This document shows, piece after piece, positions 27,881 through 36,599 of a DNA stretch of 64,000 nucleotides. Numbering within the stretch: the first letter of the stretch is position 1; every line of letters begins with the position of its first letter. The stretch covers positions 1 through 64,000 of the forward strand of contig NZ_CABPRV010000011.1 of assembly GCF_902459735.1 (NCBI RefSeq). The letters run 5' to 3'. This DNA comes from Pandoraea capi (GTDB lineage: Bacteria > Pseudomonadota > Gammaproteobacteria > Burkholderiales > Burkholderiaceae). A program made the position numbers and the translations under genes. Below the pieces are notes generated by a model, which saw only the letters and a list, made by a program, of their open reading frames with translations, made no database searches and had not been told where the DNA came from.

Positions 27881-28678
27881 GTGAGCGACACTCGCCGAAC
27901 CGCAGCCACGCCTTCCCACGACTCGCACAACGCCGTCGTCACCGGCCAGTTCGGCCCGCAGGCGTCCGCCTATCTGACGAGCGCCAACCATGCGCAAGGC
28001 GCGGATCTGGAGCAGCTTGCCAGCATCGCGCGTGCGCACGCGCGCGCTCAGGTCCTCGATCTCGGCTGTGGCGCGGGCCACGTCAGTTTCTTCACTGCGC
28101 CTCACGTGGCGCGCGTGGTGGCTTACGACCTCTCGGCCGACATGCTCGGCGTCGTCGCCGGCGAAGCAGCCAAGCGTGGCCTGCAGAACATCGACACGCA
28201 ACTCGGTGCGGCCGAATCGCTGCCGTTCGACGATGCAAGCTTCGATCTCGTCTTCAGTCGTTACAGCGCCCATCACTGGGCCGACGTGGGCGCCGCGTTG
28301 CGCGAGATGCGCCGGGTGCTCAAACCGGGCGGACGCGTGGCGATCTGCGACGTCGCCTCCACCGGGCAGCCTCTGTTCGACACGTACCTGCAAGCGGTAG
28401 AGGTGCTGCGCGACACGTCCCACGTGCGCGACTACTCGACGGGCGAATGGCTGACGATGGCCGCAGGCGCGGGATTCTCGGTGGCGTCGGTCACGCCCCG
28501 ATCGCTCGAACTCGACTTCAAGACGTGGACGACACGCATGCGCACACCGGAGCCGATGCAGGTCGCCATTCGCGCATTGCAGACAGCGATGGCCGACAGC
28601 GTACGCGAACACTTCCGGATTCAGGACGACGGCTCGTTCACGCTCGACACGGTCACGCTCGAACTGATCGCCGGTTAA
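27881..28678 (+). CDS. Class I SAM-dependent methyltransferase (UbiE/Methyltransf_11 type)
   Basis: A 265-residue enzyme beginning at GTG after GAAGGAG. SAM-binding motif I is VLDLGCGAGHVSFF and motif II is VAYDLSADMLGVV. SLPFDDASFDLVFSRYSAHH and MRRVLKPGGRVAICDVAST complete the Methyltransf_11 signature. Family members methylate small molecules. The divergent XRE/MmyB regulator is a plausible repressor, in line with regulator/methyltransferase pairs elsewhere. The substrate is unknown. Confidence 0.88.
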   Translation: MSDTRRTAATPSHDSHNAVVTGQFGPQASAYLTSANHAQGADLEQLASIARAHARAQVLDLGCGAGHVSFFTAPHVARVVAYDLSADMLGVVAGEAAKRGLQNIDTQLGAAESLPFDDASFDLVFSRYSAHHWADVGAALREMRRVLKPGGRVAICDVASTGQPLFDTYLQAVEVLRDTSHVRDYSTGEWLTMAAGAGFSVASVTPRSLELDFKTWTTRMRTPEPMQVAIRALQTAMADSVREHFRIQDDGSFTLDTVTLELIAG

Positions 28679-28679
28679 T

Positions 28680-28760
28680 CTGGGCTGGGCCGGGTTGGGC
28701 CGGGTTGGGCTGGGTTGGGCCGGGTTGGGCCGGGTTGGGCCGGGTTAAGCCAGGTTAAGC
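28680..28760. repeat. Tandem GGGCCGGGTT repeat
   Basis: About eight copies of a 10-bp unit (GGGCCGGGTT with T/C and A/G variants) start directly after the methyltransferase stop. There are no spacers, so it is a minisatellite rather than CRISPR. Copy number is likely to vary between strains. Confidence 0.85.
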
Positions 28761-28840
28761 CGCCATCGTCGCCACCCTTCGCCACCACCATTCGCCGGTA
28801 CGGCATCGACGATGCATCGATGCCCCGTCGCCGAACGACA

Positions 28841-28890
28841 AAGGGCGCTGCCTGAATCGACGTCATCCGTCGTCTTCAGGCAGCGCCCTT
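28841..28890. terminator. Long perfect hairpin, probable terminator
   Basis: AAGGGCGCTGCCTGAA (28841-28856) and TTCAGGCAGCGCCCTT (28875-28890) are exact 16-bp inverted repeats with an 18-nt loop, 45 bp past the stop of the minus-strand isomerase gene and 160 bp past the methyltransferase. There is no U-tract, so termination efficiency is uncertain. Confidence 0.5.
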
Positions 28891-28935
28891 CATGCATGGC
28901 ACATCGGGAGAGGCGAGTGAGCGGCGCTCGCGCGA

Positions 28936-29691
28936 TTACTGCACGCGTATCGGCCCCTCGCTGTCGTTCTCACCGCTGATCTCGGCGGCATCGGCCAGCA
29001 GGGCTACGTAGTGACGCAGTGCCCGCGCACGCGCCTGTTCGTACAACTGCGCGGCGATGCGATCGGCCACGCGCTCGAACGGCGGCATACGCCCTTTCAC
29101 ACGCCGCTCGATCCGCACGACATGGAAACCGTAACGCGTGTTGACGAGTCTTGGCAGCACCCCGAGCCGGTCACCGCAGAACAGCACCAGCTCGAACTCC
29201 GGCGCCCCGCTGCCGCGCGCGAGCATGCCGAGACTGCCGCCGTCGCGTGCGGATGGGCAATCCGACATCGTCTGCGCCACCGTTTCAAACGACGACGGCT
29301 CGGCGAGCACGGCATCGAGCGCCGATTGCGCACGTCCCAGCGTGCTGGAGACCGGTGCGCCCGCAGACAACGCGAACAGAATGTGACTGGCCTGCACCTT
29401 GTCGCCGATGCGGAACTGCCCGGCGTGATCGTGAAAATAGGCGCGACACTCCGCCTCCGACGGACGCCGCACCTGCACATCTCGCGTGAACAGCGCGTCG
29501 ACGACAGCGGCGTCGCTCTCGCCTTCGTCCTCCGCCAGCAAACGCAGATCGCGCGCCCGCTGTCGCAACAATTCACGGCTCACGAGCGCACGCTGCGCTG
29601 CGGCTTCCGGGTCGACCGCGTCCCGATGTTGATCGATCTCATCGGCGACGCGGCGTGCGTCGATGACAATACCGTTGACACGCAAAGACAT
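28936..29691 (-). CDS. PpiC/parvulin-type peptidyl-prolyl isomerase (NifM-like)
   Basis: About 251 residues starting MSLRVNGIVIDARRVADEID. An N-terminal helical region is followed by a parvulin rotamase domain (about residues 105-220): DKVQASHILFALSAGAPVSS, SDCPSARDGGSLGMLARGSG, and NTRYGFHVVRIERRVKGR. No signal peptide was seen, so it is probably cytoplasmic, as for NifM-like foldases that help a single client mature. The ATG at 29691 is preferred over 29706. The neighbouring gamma-carbonic-anhydrase-like gene lies 103 bp upstream on the same strand. Confidence 0.85.
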   Translation of the reverse strand: MSLRVNGIVIDARRVADEIDQHRDAVDPEAAAQRALVSRELLRQRARDLRLLAEDEGESDAAVVDALFTRDVQVRRPSEAECRAYFHDHAGQFRIGDKVQASHILFALSAGAPVSSTLGRAQSALDAVLAEPSSFETVAQTMSDCPSARDGGSLGMLARGSGAPEFELVLFCGDRLGVLPRLVNTRYGFHVVRIERRVKGRMPPFERVADRIAAQLYEQARARALRHYVALLADAAEISGENDSEGPIRVQ

Positions 29692-29793
29692 GACGGACTC
29701 CACCAAAAACGTTCACGGTCACAGCGCTCATGCGTCTCATGAGGCTCGCCGGCAACTTCGTCGAAGCGGCAACGGCGAGCGGACATGCCTTCG

Positions 29794-30354
29794 TCAGAAC
29801 GCGTTCTGAATACGCCGATAGGCGCGCGCGAGCTGCACGTTCGTACGGCTCACCGACTCGGAGAACTCACGCGCATCGACCGTGACCTTCGGGATGGTCG
29901 CGAGATCGGTCTCGCGGCTGATGTGTGTGGTCGAGGGAATATAGAAATTCTCGGGAATATCGCGCCCGTCGACCACGCTGTTGTGCCGTACCACAACGCC
30001 GTCGTGCACGACGCAGTTGAACAGCACCGAGTTGAAGCCGATGAAGACGTTGTTACCGATGACACACGGTCCATGCACGATGGATCGATGGGCGATGGAC
30101 GTGTTCTCGCCGATGGAAACGCGTGCGCCGTCTTTCGAATGGATCACGACCCCGTCCTGAATGTTGGAATTGGCGCCGATCACGATCGGCTCCATCTTGC
30201 CGTGCTCATCGACCTCGTCGGCGCGCAGCACCGCATAAGGCCCGATGAAGACGTTCTCGCCGACGATGATCTGGCCGCACAAAATGGCCGTGGGATCGAC
30301 AAACGAGGTCTCGTGCACCACGGGATAATCCCCGCGCGGATTCTTTCGCAACAT
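29794..30354 (-). CDS. Left-handed beta-helix protein, gamma-carbonic-anhydrase-like
   Basis: A 186-residue hexapeptide-repeat protein: ILCGQIIVGENVFIGPYAVL, NIQDGVVIHS and IAHRSIVHGPCVIGNNVFIG. Gamma-class carbonic anhydrases use histidines in such repeats to bind a metal; IAHRSIVHG and NCVVHDGVV offer candidate histidines. It could be a carbonic anhydrase or an acyltransferase-like scaffold. The C-terminal helix (REFSESVSRTNVQLARAYRR) is typical for the family. Confidence 0.8.
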   Translation of the reverse strand: MLRKNPRGDYPVVHETSFVDPTAILCGQIIVGENVFIGPYAVLRADEVDEHGKMEPIVIGANSNIQDGVVIHSKDGARVSIGENTSIAHRSIVHGPCVIGNNVFIGFNSVLFNCVVHDGVVVRHNSVVDGRDIPENFYIPSTTHISRETDLATIPKVTVDAREFSESVSRTNVQLARAYRRIQNAF

Positions 30355-30608
30355 GCTTGAGTAACTCCAGACCGCTCGCTCGTACGCCGGACCACGTCAC
30401 AAAACGCCGCGCGCACCCGATGGGTACGCGACACGTTCGTGCCGATGCGGGTCACGTCGGAATACGCCCTGTGGGCGAGCGGGGGAAAGGGAACACGGAC
30501 GGGCGCCGTGAGGCAGACTCTCCCACCGCTGCGAACGGTATATCGATGTTTTAGGCGATGGGAGACAGAAAGGCAAATGCCCGCGATGACGGAGCGGACA
30601 CCCGTTGC

Positions 30609-30634
30609 GTGTCGCACACAAGGGTGTGCGACAC
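30609..30634 (-). terminator. Hairpin after the BASS transporter gene
   Basis: GTGTCGCACAC and GTGTGCGACAC are perfect 11-bp arms around a 4-nt loop, 10 bp past the transporter stop on the minus strand. There is no U-run, so the terminator call is tentative. The rest of 30355-30643 shows no gene. Confidence 0.45.
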
Positions 30635-30643
30635 CGGAAAAAC

Positions 30644-31606
30644 TCAGTGCGTGGGACGCGTTGCCGACGCTTGCGATGCGTTCGCGTCGTTGGCCGTGCC
30701 CGTCGGGCGACCGCGCCAGTAGCCCGCAAGGAGCGAGCCCGACAGGTTGTGCCAGACGGAGAAGAGTGCGCCCGGCAACGCGGCCAGCGGCGTGAAGTAG
30801 ATCTTGCCGAGCGTGGCGGCAAGCCCCGAGTTCTGCATGCCGACTTCGATCGCCAGCGTGCGGCAGATCGATTCGTCGAAGCCCAGCAGACGGCCGCCCC
30901 AGTAACCACCGGCCAGCCCAAGTCCGTTGTGCAGAATCACGCCGACCATGACCAGGGGACCCACGGTGGCAATGTTGCTCTGGTTGGCGCCGACCACAGC
31001 GCCGATGATCAGCACGATGGCGACCATCGAGACCAGCGGGAGAATACCTTCGATGGCACGCACCAAACGGCCGAAGAAGTGATTGATGAGCAGACCGGCG
31101 CCGATCGGCAGCGCCACGATCTGAAGGATCGACAACAACATGCCCTCGACGTCCACCGTAATCGAGGCATCGACGTACAGACGCGTGAGCAACGGCGTCG
31201 CAAACACGCCGACGAGTGTCGACATGGCACTGATCGTGACCGAAAGGGCCACGTCGCCTCGGGCGAGATAGATCATGACGTTCGACGCCGTGCCGCTCGC
31301 TACGCTGCCCACAAGCACCATGCCCGCAGTCAAGTCGGGGGGCATGTGCAGCACGCGTGCAATGATCCAGGCGGCCAGCGGCATGACCAGATAGTGCAGC
31401 ACCACACCCGCAACGATGGGGGCGGGACGGGTGAGCACTCGCTTGAAGTCGTCGAACGTGAGCGTGACGCCCATCGCGAACATCACCACGGTGAGCAGCG
31501 CCGTGACGTGCGGCGTAATGCCGGTGAAGCTGCCGGGCGAAAAGAAGGCAAAGACGGACAGCAGCGCAGCCCACAAGGGGAACAGCCGGGTGACACGGGC
31601 GATCAT
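30644..31606 (-). CDS. Bile acid:sodium symporter family (BASS) transporter
   Basis: A 320-residue, about nine-helix membrane protein: [40 protein letters not shown] (the conserved crossover region) and [20 protein letters not shown] (the second crossover with the EVGMQN motif). Bacterial relatives such as PanS export or import keto-acids like ketopantoate. The substrate here is not determined. Single gene, ending in a strong hairpin. Confidence 0.92.
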   Translation of the reverse strand: MIARVTRLFPLWAALLSVFAFFSPGSFTGITPHVTALLTVVMFAMGVTLTFDDFKRVLTRPAPIVAGVVLHYLVMPLAAWIIARVLHMPPDLTAGMVLVGSVASGTASNVMIYLARGDVALSVTISAMSTLVGVFATPLLTRLYVDASITVDVEGMLLSILQIVALPIGAGLLINHFFGRLVRAIEGILPLVSMVAIVLIIGAVVGANQSNIATVGPLVMVGVILHNGLGLAGGYWGGRLLGFDESICRTLAIEVGMQNSGLAATLGKIYFTPLAALPGALFSVWHNLSGSLLAGYWRGRPTGTANDANASQASATRPTH

Positions 31607-31962
31607 GAGAGTCTCGGGCGCAAAAAGTTAATATTTTACTTATTTTGCGCAGACCGCCCGTCAGGGTCGACCCGGAGGCACGCTGGGTACCTGTCGAATA
31701 TGAGCCGCACGTATCGCCAGATGAACCATGGCACACGTCGTCGCACGCGTTGCCGTGCACGTCTTCACGCGAATGGCTGCAGGTTTGCTGACTGACGTTG
31801 CGACCGGTGTCATGACCGGTGTCATGGCACGTGTCGCCGCATACGGCATGACCCTGACCGCTATCGCGAAGTCGCTTCGCGGCTTCGCGCAGTTCCATGC
31901 CGCGGCTCAAATTCATCGGAATGTTGAGCCGCGTGCACATCGTCGATACCTCGGCGAAGCGC
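31607..31962. other. Intergenic region with nested repeats
   Basis: 356 bp between two minus-strand genes. CGCGGCTCAA (31901-31910) and TTGAGCCGCG (31924-31933) form a perfect 10-bp hairpin 30 bp past the helicase stop, a likely rhlE transcript end. ACCGGTGTCATG is directly repeated at about 31802-31826, and ACGTG/GCACGT motifs recur. A minus-strand frame here is Cys/His/Asp-rich but was not accepted as a gene. Confidence 0.4.
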
Positions 31963-33645
31963 TTAGTCGCGCTTCGATTTGCCCATCAGCAGGGCACCGC
32001 CGGCACCGTCGCGGCGAGCCGGTCGCGCACCGCGCTGACCGAAGTCACCACGCTCGCCTCCGCCGCCACCCTGCCCGCGCCCGGTGTTCTGTGCGCCTTG
32101 CCCCTGACGCGGCGCACCCGAGCCTTGCGACGTGCGGGCCGGTGCGCGTTGCGAATCGCCCTGCCCGCCCTGACGTTTGGCCGGCTGACGCTGGCTGGTC
32201 CCGACATTGCCGACGTTGATGCCATTCCCACCATTGGCACCGTTACCACCATTACTACCATTACCACCCTTGCCACCGCCGCCCTGACGGCCACCGCGTT
32301 CGCCTTCGAGGCGTGGCTTCGGCGGCTTCGCCTCACCACCCTGACGCGGCGCACGGCCACCGTCACGCGATTCGCGCGGTGCACGAGCCGGTTGACGGGC
32401 TTCTTCTGCCCCGCCGCCGCCATTGCGCCCACCACGACCACCACCCGCGCCACGGCCATTGCCTTGCTGATTCTTGCGAATCGGCTGCGCCACCGCGTGC
32501 GGATCCGGCTCGAAGCCCGGAATCACTTCACGATCGATGGTGCGCTTGATGAGACGCTCGATCTGCTGGAGCAGCAGATGTTCGTCCACGCACACGAGCG
32601 AGACGGCTTCCCCGTTCGCCCCGGCGCGGCCCGTGCGACCGATACGGTGCACATAGTCTTCCGCCACTTCCGGCAGATCGAAGTTCACCACGTGCGGCAA
32701 CTGGTCGATGTCGATGCCGCGCGCGGCGATATCGGTCGCGACCAGCACTTGCAGCGTGCCGCTCTTGAACTCGGCGAGCGCGCGCGTTCGTGCGCCCTGA
32801 CTCTTGTTGCCGTGAATCGCCAGCGCGGGAATGCCGCCCTTCGTGAGTTGTTCCGCCAGACGGTTCGCGCCGTGCTTGGTGCGCGTGAACACGAGCACCT
32901 GGAACCAGTTGTGCTCGCGCACGAGATGTTCGAGCAGTTCGCGCTTGCGATCGCGATCGACCGGGTGAATCTTCTGCGCGACGGTCTCGGCCGTCGTGTT
33001 GCGACGCGCGACCTCGATCAGCGCGGGCGACTTGAGCAGGCCGTCGGCGAGTTGCTTGATTTCGTCGGAGAACGTGGCCGAGAACAGCAGGTTCTGACGT
33101 TTCGCGGGCAGCGCCGCCAACACCCGTCGGATGTCGCGAATGAAGCCCATGTCGAGCATGCGATCCGCTTCGTCGAGCACGAGAATCTCGACACCCGACA
33201 GATCGACGGTCTTCTGCTGCATATGGTCGAGCAAACGTCCCGGCGTGGCGACGAGGATGTCGACGCCGCGCGAGAGTTGCTTGACCTGCGGCACCATCGA
33301 CACGCCGCCGAACACGGTCATGGAGGTCAGACGCAGGTACTTGCCGTATTGCGTGACGCTTTCCTCGACCTGTGCGGCCAGTTCGCGCGTAGGCGTGAGC
33401 ACGAGCGCACGCACGGGACGCTTGCCATTGGCGGCGGCCGGACGCGCTCGCGACGAGAGCATTTGCAGAATCGGCAGCGTAAAGCCCGCCGTTTTACCGG
33501 TCCCGGTCTGGGCACCGGCGAGAAGATCGCCGCCTTGCAGGACGGCCGGAATCGCTTGCAGTTGAATCGGAGTCGGCTGCGTGTAACCGAGATCGGCTAC
33601 CGCACGCAGGATGTCGGCCGAGAGGCCGAGCGTTTCAAAAGACAT
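31963..33645 (-). CDS. rhlE: DEAD-box RNA helicase, RhlE type
   Basis: A 560-residue ATP-dependent RNA helicase with all family motifs in order: Q-motif ([29 protein letters not shown]), [26 protein letters not shown] ([13 protein letters not shown]), SAT ([10 protein letters not shown]), ARGIDI and [10 protein letters not shown]. From about residue 380 the tail is disordered and Arg/Gly/Asn-rich, including an (N)GGNG repeat, as expected for an RNA-binding RhlE tail. It acts in ribosome biogenesis or RNA turnover. The Gly/Asn repeat comes from a trinucleotide-like repeat at 32215-32285. Confidence 0.93.
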   Translation of the reverse strand: MSFETLGLSADILRAVADLGYTQPTPIQLQAIPAVLQGGDLLAGAQTGTGKTAGFTLPILQMLSSRARPAAANGKRPVRALVLTPTRELAAQVEESVTQYGKYLRLTSMTVFGGVSMVPQVKQLSRGVDILVATPGRLLDHMQQKTVDLSGVEILVLDEADRMLDMGFIRDIRRVLAALPAKRQNLLFSATFSDEIKQLADGLLKSPALIEVARRNTTAETVAQKIHPVDRDRKRELLEHLVREHNWFQVLVFTRTKHGANRLAEQLTKGGIPALAIHGNKSQGARTRALAEFKSGTLQVLVATDIAARGIDIDQLPHVVNFDLPEVAEDYVHRIGRTGRAGANGEAVSLVCVDEHLLLQQIERLIKRTIDREVIPGFEPDPHAVAQPIRKNQQGNGRGAGGGRGGRNGGGGAEEARQPARAPRESRDGGRAPRQGGEAKPPKPRLEGERGGRQGGGGKGGNGSNGGNGANGGNGINVGNVGTSQRQPAKRQGGQGDSQRAPARTSQGSGAPRQGQGAQNTGRGQGGGGGERGDFGQRGARPARRDGAGGALLMGKSKRD

Positions 33646-34112
33646 ATAAAGACCAATGCGCGGACTCCACGATGTGTGTCCCCGCGCGTATCGATGTTGT
33701 TTGTTCTTGATGGAATGCCCGCGTCGGGCGTGCGACGCGCATCGCGCTCATCCGGGCGATGCGTCTGAAGACGCCTGCAAGACAACCCGCCGGCGAATGA
33801 AACTCTGCGGCTTGGCGGGCAAGACCGTCGCGGGTACGGCCGTGTCTTGAAAGCGCGTAGTTTACCATGCGCCCTTTCCCAAGTCAGTCGCCATTGCGCT
33901 TGACCTCGCGGCAACGCGCCATTCGCGACCCGATATTTCAGACACCGACATAGCCGTTCACGCAAATCGCCGCGTTTTCTTACGTGGGATGTCGTGCGAC
34001 GCTGCGCGCGGCGTCGCACGCCCCTCGCAAGTCGTTACACTGACGCCATTGCCCCGACACCGCGCCCCCTGAACCGTGCCCGTGCGGGGCCTTCCTGCCA
34101 CGAGACGATGCC
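33646..34112. other. Divergent intergenic region (rhlE / LysR)
   Basis: 467 bp with no accepted gene. It must carry the rhlE leader and promoter and the LysR promoter. No operator, riboswitch or terminator was recognised. Long 5' leaders are common for cold-regulated helicase genes, but nothing specific is visible. Confidence 0.35.
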
Positions 34113-35045
34113 GTGAAATTCGACCTGACCGATTTGCGTCTGTGCCTGCTGGTTGCCGAAGCCGGCAGCATCACGGGCGGCGCCGAGCGGGCGCATCTGA
34201 CGCTGGCCTCTGCGAGCGCGCGCATTCGTGGCCTCGAAGAGACGCTGGGGGTTGCGCTGTTCATGCGCCATCGTCAGGGTGTCATTCCCACGCCCGCAGG
34301 CCGCGCCCTTCTCGTCCATGCACGCCGTGTTCTCGCACAGATCGAGCAGCTACGCGGCGAACTCGGCGAATACGCCGCAGGCCTCAAGGGCAACGTGCGC
34401 ATCGCGTCCAATACGGTCGCCATGTCCGAATTCCTCCCCGATCTGCTCGGCGCGTTTCTCGCAGAGCATCCGAATGTGGAGATTGCGCTGCGCGAGCAGA
34501 CGAGCCCCGCCGTCGTTCAGGCGGTGCTCGAAGGCGCGGCCGACATCGGCGTCGTGTCCGACTGGATCGAATTGACGGGACTGGAGACGGTGCCGTTCCG
34601 GCAGGACAGACTGGTGATCGTCACACCGCCGGGCCACGCGCTGGCCGCGCGCGATGAGGTCGCGTTCGTCGACGTGCTCGACGCGGAGTTCATCGGCTTG
34701 CCCGAGCAGAGCGCGCTGGCCGAGCATCTCGACGGGCACGCCAGGCGTGCGGGGCGTCCGCTGCGGTATCGCCTGCGTCTGCGCGACTTCGACAGCCTGT
34801 GTCGCGCGGTCGCCGCCGGTGCCGCACTGGGCATTGTTCCGCTGAGCGCCGCCCGGCGCTCGGCCGCCACCCTGGGCATCGGCATCGTGCCGCTCGTCGA
34901 TCCGTGGGCACTGCGCACCCTCGTGTTGTGCGTGCGCGAGCGCGACGCGCTGCCCGTCTACGCCCGACAACTCCTGGAACGTTTGCAAGCCTCACCCGCC
35001 GAGGCGGGCGACACCGCCGCCACAAACGAAAACGGCACGACGTAA
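34113..35045 (+). CDS. LysR-family transcriptional regulator
   Basis: A 310-residue LTTR. The winged helix-turn-helix is DLRLCLLVAEAGSITGGAER, with ARIRGLEETLGVALFMRHRQ after it. The effector domain from about residue 90 begins KGNVRIASNTVAMSEFLPDL and contains ADIGVVSDWIELTGLETVPF. No divergent structural gene is adjacent except rhlE 467 bp away, so the target is unclear. Its stop codon lies in the loop of a terminator hairpin. Confidence 0.92.
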   Translation: MKFDLTDLRLCLLVAEAGSITGGAERAHLTLASASARIRGLEETLGVALFMRHRQGVIPTPAGRALLVHARRVLAQIEQLRGELGEYAAGLKGNVRIASNTVAMSEFLPDLLGAFLAEHPNVEIALREQTSPAVVQAVLEGAADIGVVSDWIELTGLETVPFRQDRLVIVTPPGHALAARDEVAFVDVLDAEFIGLPEQSALAEHLDGHARRAGRPLRYRLRLRDFDSLCRAVAAGAALGIVPLSAARRSAATLGIGIVPLVDPWALRTLVLCVRERDALPVYARQLLERLQASPAEAGDTAATNENGTT

Positions 35046-35058
35046 TCGTCGTGCCGTT
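35031..35058. terminator. Terminator hairpin overlapping the LysR stop codon
   Basis: AACGGCACGACG and CGTCGTGCCGTT are perfect 12-bp arms with a TAAT loop that contains the TAA stop of the LysR gene. It can also serve the convergent uracil permease gene, whose stop is 45 bp away. Confidence 0.65.
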
Positions 35059-35102
35059 CCGATCGTGCAGCGCTGCCGCACTGCCACGCAAGCGCTCGAT
35101 CG

Positions 35103-36410
35103 TTACATCGCCGCCGGGCGCGACGCGCCTCGCCCACGCAGCAACGCGTAAAGAATGATCGCGCCGAACGTAGCGCAACCGATACCACCGAGCGAGAAGT
35201 TGCCGAACTTCAGCGTGAAGTCACCGGCACCCAGCACCAGCGTGACGGCCGCCACGATCAGGTTGCGGTTATCCGAGAAATCCACCTTGTTCTGCACCCA
35301 GATGCGTGCGCCGGCGACCGTGATCAGACCGAACACGACGATCGACACGCCGCCCAGCACCGGCCCCGGAATCGTCTGGATGATCGCGCCGAACTTCGGC
35401 GAGAAGCCCAGCACGAGCGCGAGCACGGCGGCGACCGCGAACACCAGCGTCGAGTAGATCTTGGTGACGGCCATCACGCCGATGTTCTCGGCATACGTCG
35501 TCACGCCCGTGCCGCCGACGCTGCCCGACACGATGGTTGCCAGCCCGTCGCCCAGGAAGGCGCGTCCCATGTAACGGTCGAGGTTCTGGCCCGTCATGGC
35601 GCTCACCGCCTTGATGTGCCCCAGGTTCTCGGCCACCAGAATGATGGCGATGGGCGCGAGCAGCACCATCGCTTCCGGCTTGAACACCGGGGCGGCGAAA
35701 TGCGGCAGACCGAACCATGCGGCGTTCGCCACGACGGCGAAGTCGATCGGCTTGCCCAACCCCATGCCGTTCGTCAGCACGGCGTACAGCACGTAGGCCA
35801 GCAGCAGCCCCACGAGAATCAGCAGACGCTGCACCATGCCGCGCGCGAACACGGCCACGAGGCCGACGCACAGCACCGTCGCGAGCGCCATCCACGTGTC
35901 GAAGCTCGTGGCGGACACGCCCTTCACGGCGACCGGTGCGAGGTTCAGACCGATGACGGCCACGACCGCGCCCGTCACGACCGGCGGCATGAGCGCTTCG
36001 ATCCAGCGCGTGCCGACGACCATCACGATCAGCCCGATGACGGCGTAAAGCACGCCGCAGGCAATGATCCCGCCGAGGGCGACGGGGATGTTCATGTTCG
36101 GGCCGCTGCCTGCATAGCCCGTCACCGAAATGACCAGGCCGATGAACGCGAAGCTGGAGCCGAGATAGCTGGGCACGCGCCCGCCGACGAGCACGAAGAA
36201 CAGCAGCGTGCCGATCCCCGACATGAAGATCGCGAGGTTCGGATCGAAGCCCATGAGCAGCGGGGCCAGCACGGTCGAGCCGAACATGGCGACCACGTGC
36301 TGCACGCCCATCGCGATGGTCTGCGGCCACGCCAGACGCTCATCGGGCGCGATCACGCGCCCGGAGGCCGTGTCCTGTTGCTGCCACTTCGGGAAGTAAC
36401 CCTCTGACAT
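35103..36410 (-). CDS. uraA: Uracil permease (NCS2 / NAT family)
   Basis: A 435-residue, 14-segment nucleobase:H+ symporter. It begins MSEGYFPKWQQQ. VAMFGSTVLAPLLMGFDP, VGGRVPSYLGSSFAFIG, and the NAT signature area LVAENLGHIKAVSAMTGQNL are present. GTGVTTYAENIGVMAVTKIY matches the substrate-binding TYxENIG motif of UraA/RutG. The chosen ATG at 36410 follows AGGAGA; the frame is open to 36572. Probably monocistronic. Confidence 0.93.
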   Translation of the reverse strand: MSEGYFPKWQQQDTASGRVIAPDERLAWPQTIAMGVQHVVAMFGSTVLAPLLMGFDPNLAIFMSGIGTLLFFVLVGGRVPSYLGSSFAFIGLVISVTGYAGSGPNMNIPVALGGIIACGVLYAVIGLIVMVVGTRWIEALMPPVVTGAVVAVIGLNLAPVAVKGVSATSFDTWMALATVLCVGLVAVFARGMVQRLLILVGLLLAYVLYAVLTNGMGLGKPIDFAVVANAAWFGLPHFAAPVFKPEAMVLLAPIAIILVAENLGHIKAVSAMTGQNLDRYMGRAFLGDGLATIVSGSVGGTGVTTYAENIGVMAVTKIYSTLVFAVAAVLALVLGFSPKFGAIIQTIPGPVLGGVSIVVFGLITVAGARIWVQNKVDFSDNRNLIVAAVTLVLGAGDFTLKFGNFSLGGIGCATFGAIILYALLRGRGASRPAAM

Positions 36411-36599
36411 GTTCGATCTTCTCCTGTCTGTCGTGCCGTATCGTGGAATCGGTGTGTGAGGTCCGCATCGCCTCGCCGGGGGCATGGCCGGGTACCCGGC
36501 AGGTACGCGATCGGGTACGCGGGCGATGGGAAAAACTGGCCGCAGTGTACGGAGCGCCCGCACGGAAGGCAAGGCGAGAAATATCGGCTACCTGAGACG

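Noticed and set aside
28680-28760. Possible CRISPR-like repeat
   Set aside because: Units are contiguous decamers with no spacers and no cas genes.
31619-31940. Minus-strand frame with repeated Cys, His and Asp (CGDTCHDTGHDTG pattern) between rhlE and the BASS transporter
   Set aside because: The frame continues without stop through the transporter gene in a wrong frame, it lacks a Shine-Dalgarno, and the composition is explained by the direct repeats in the DNA.
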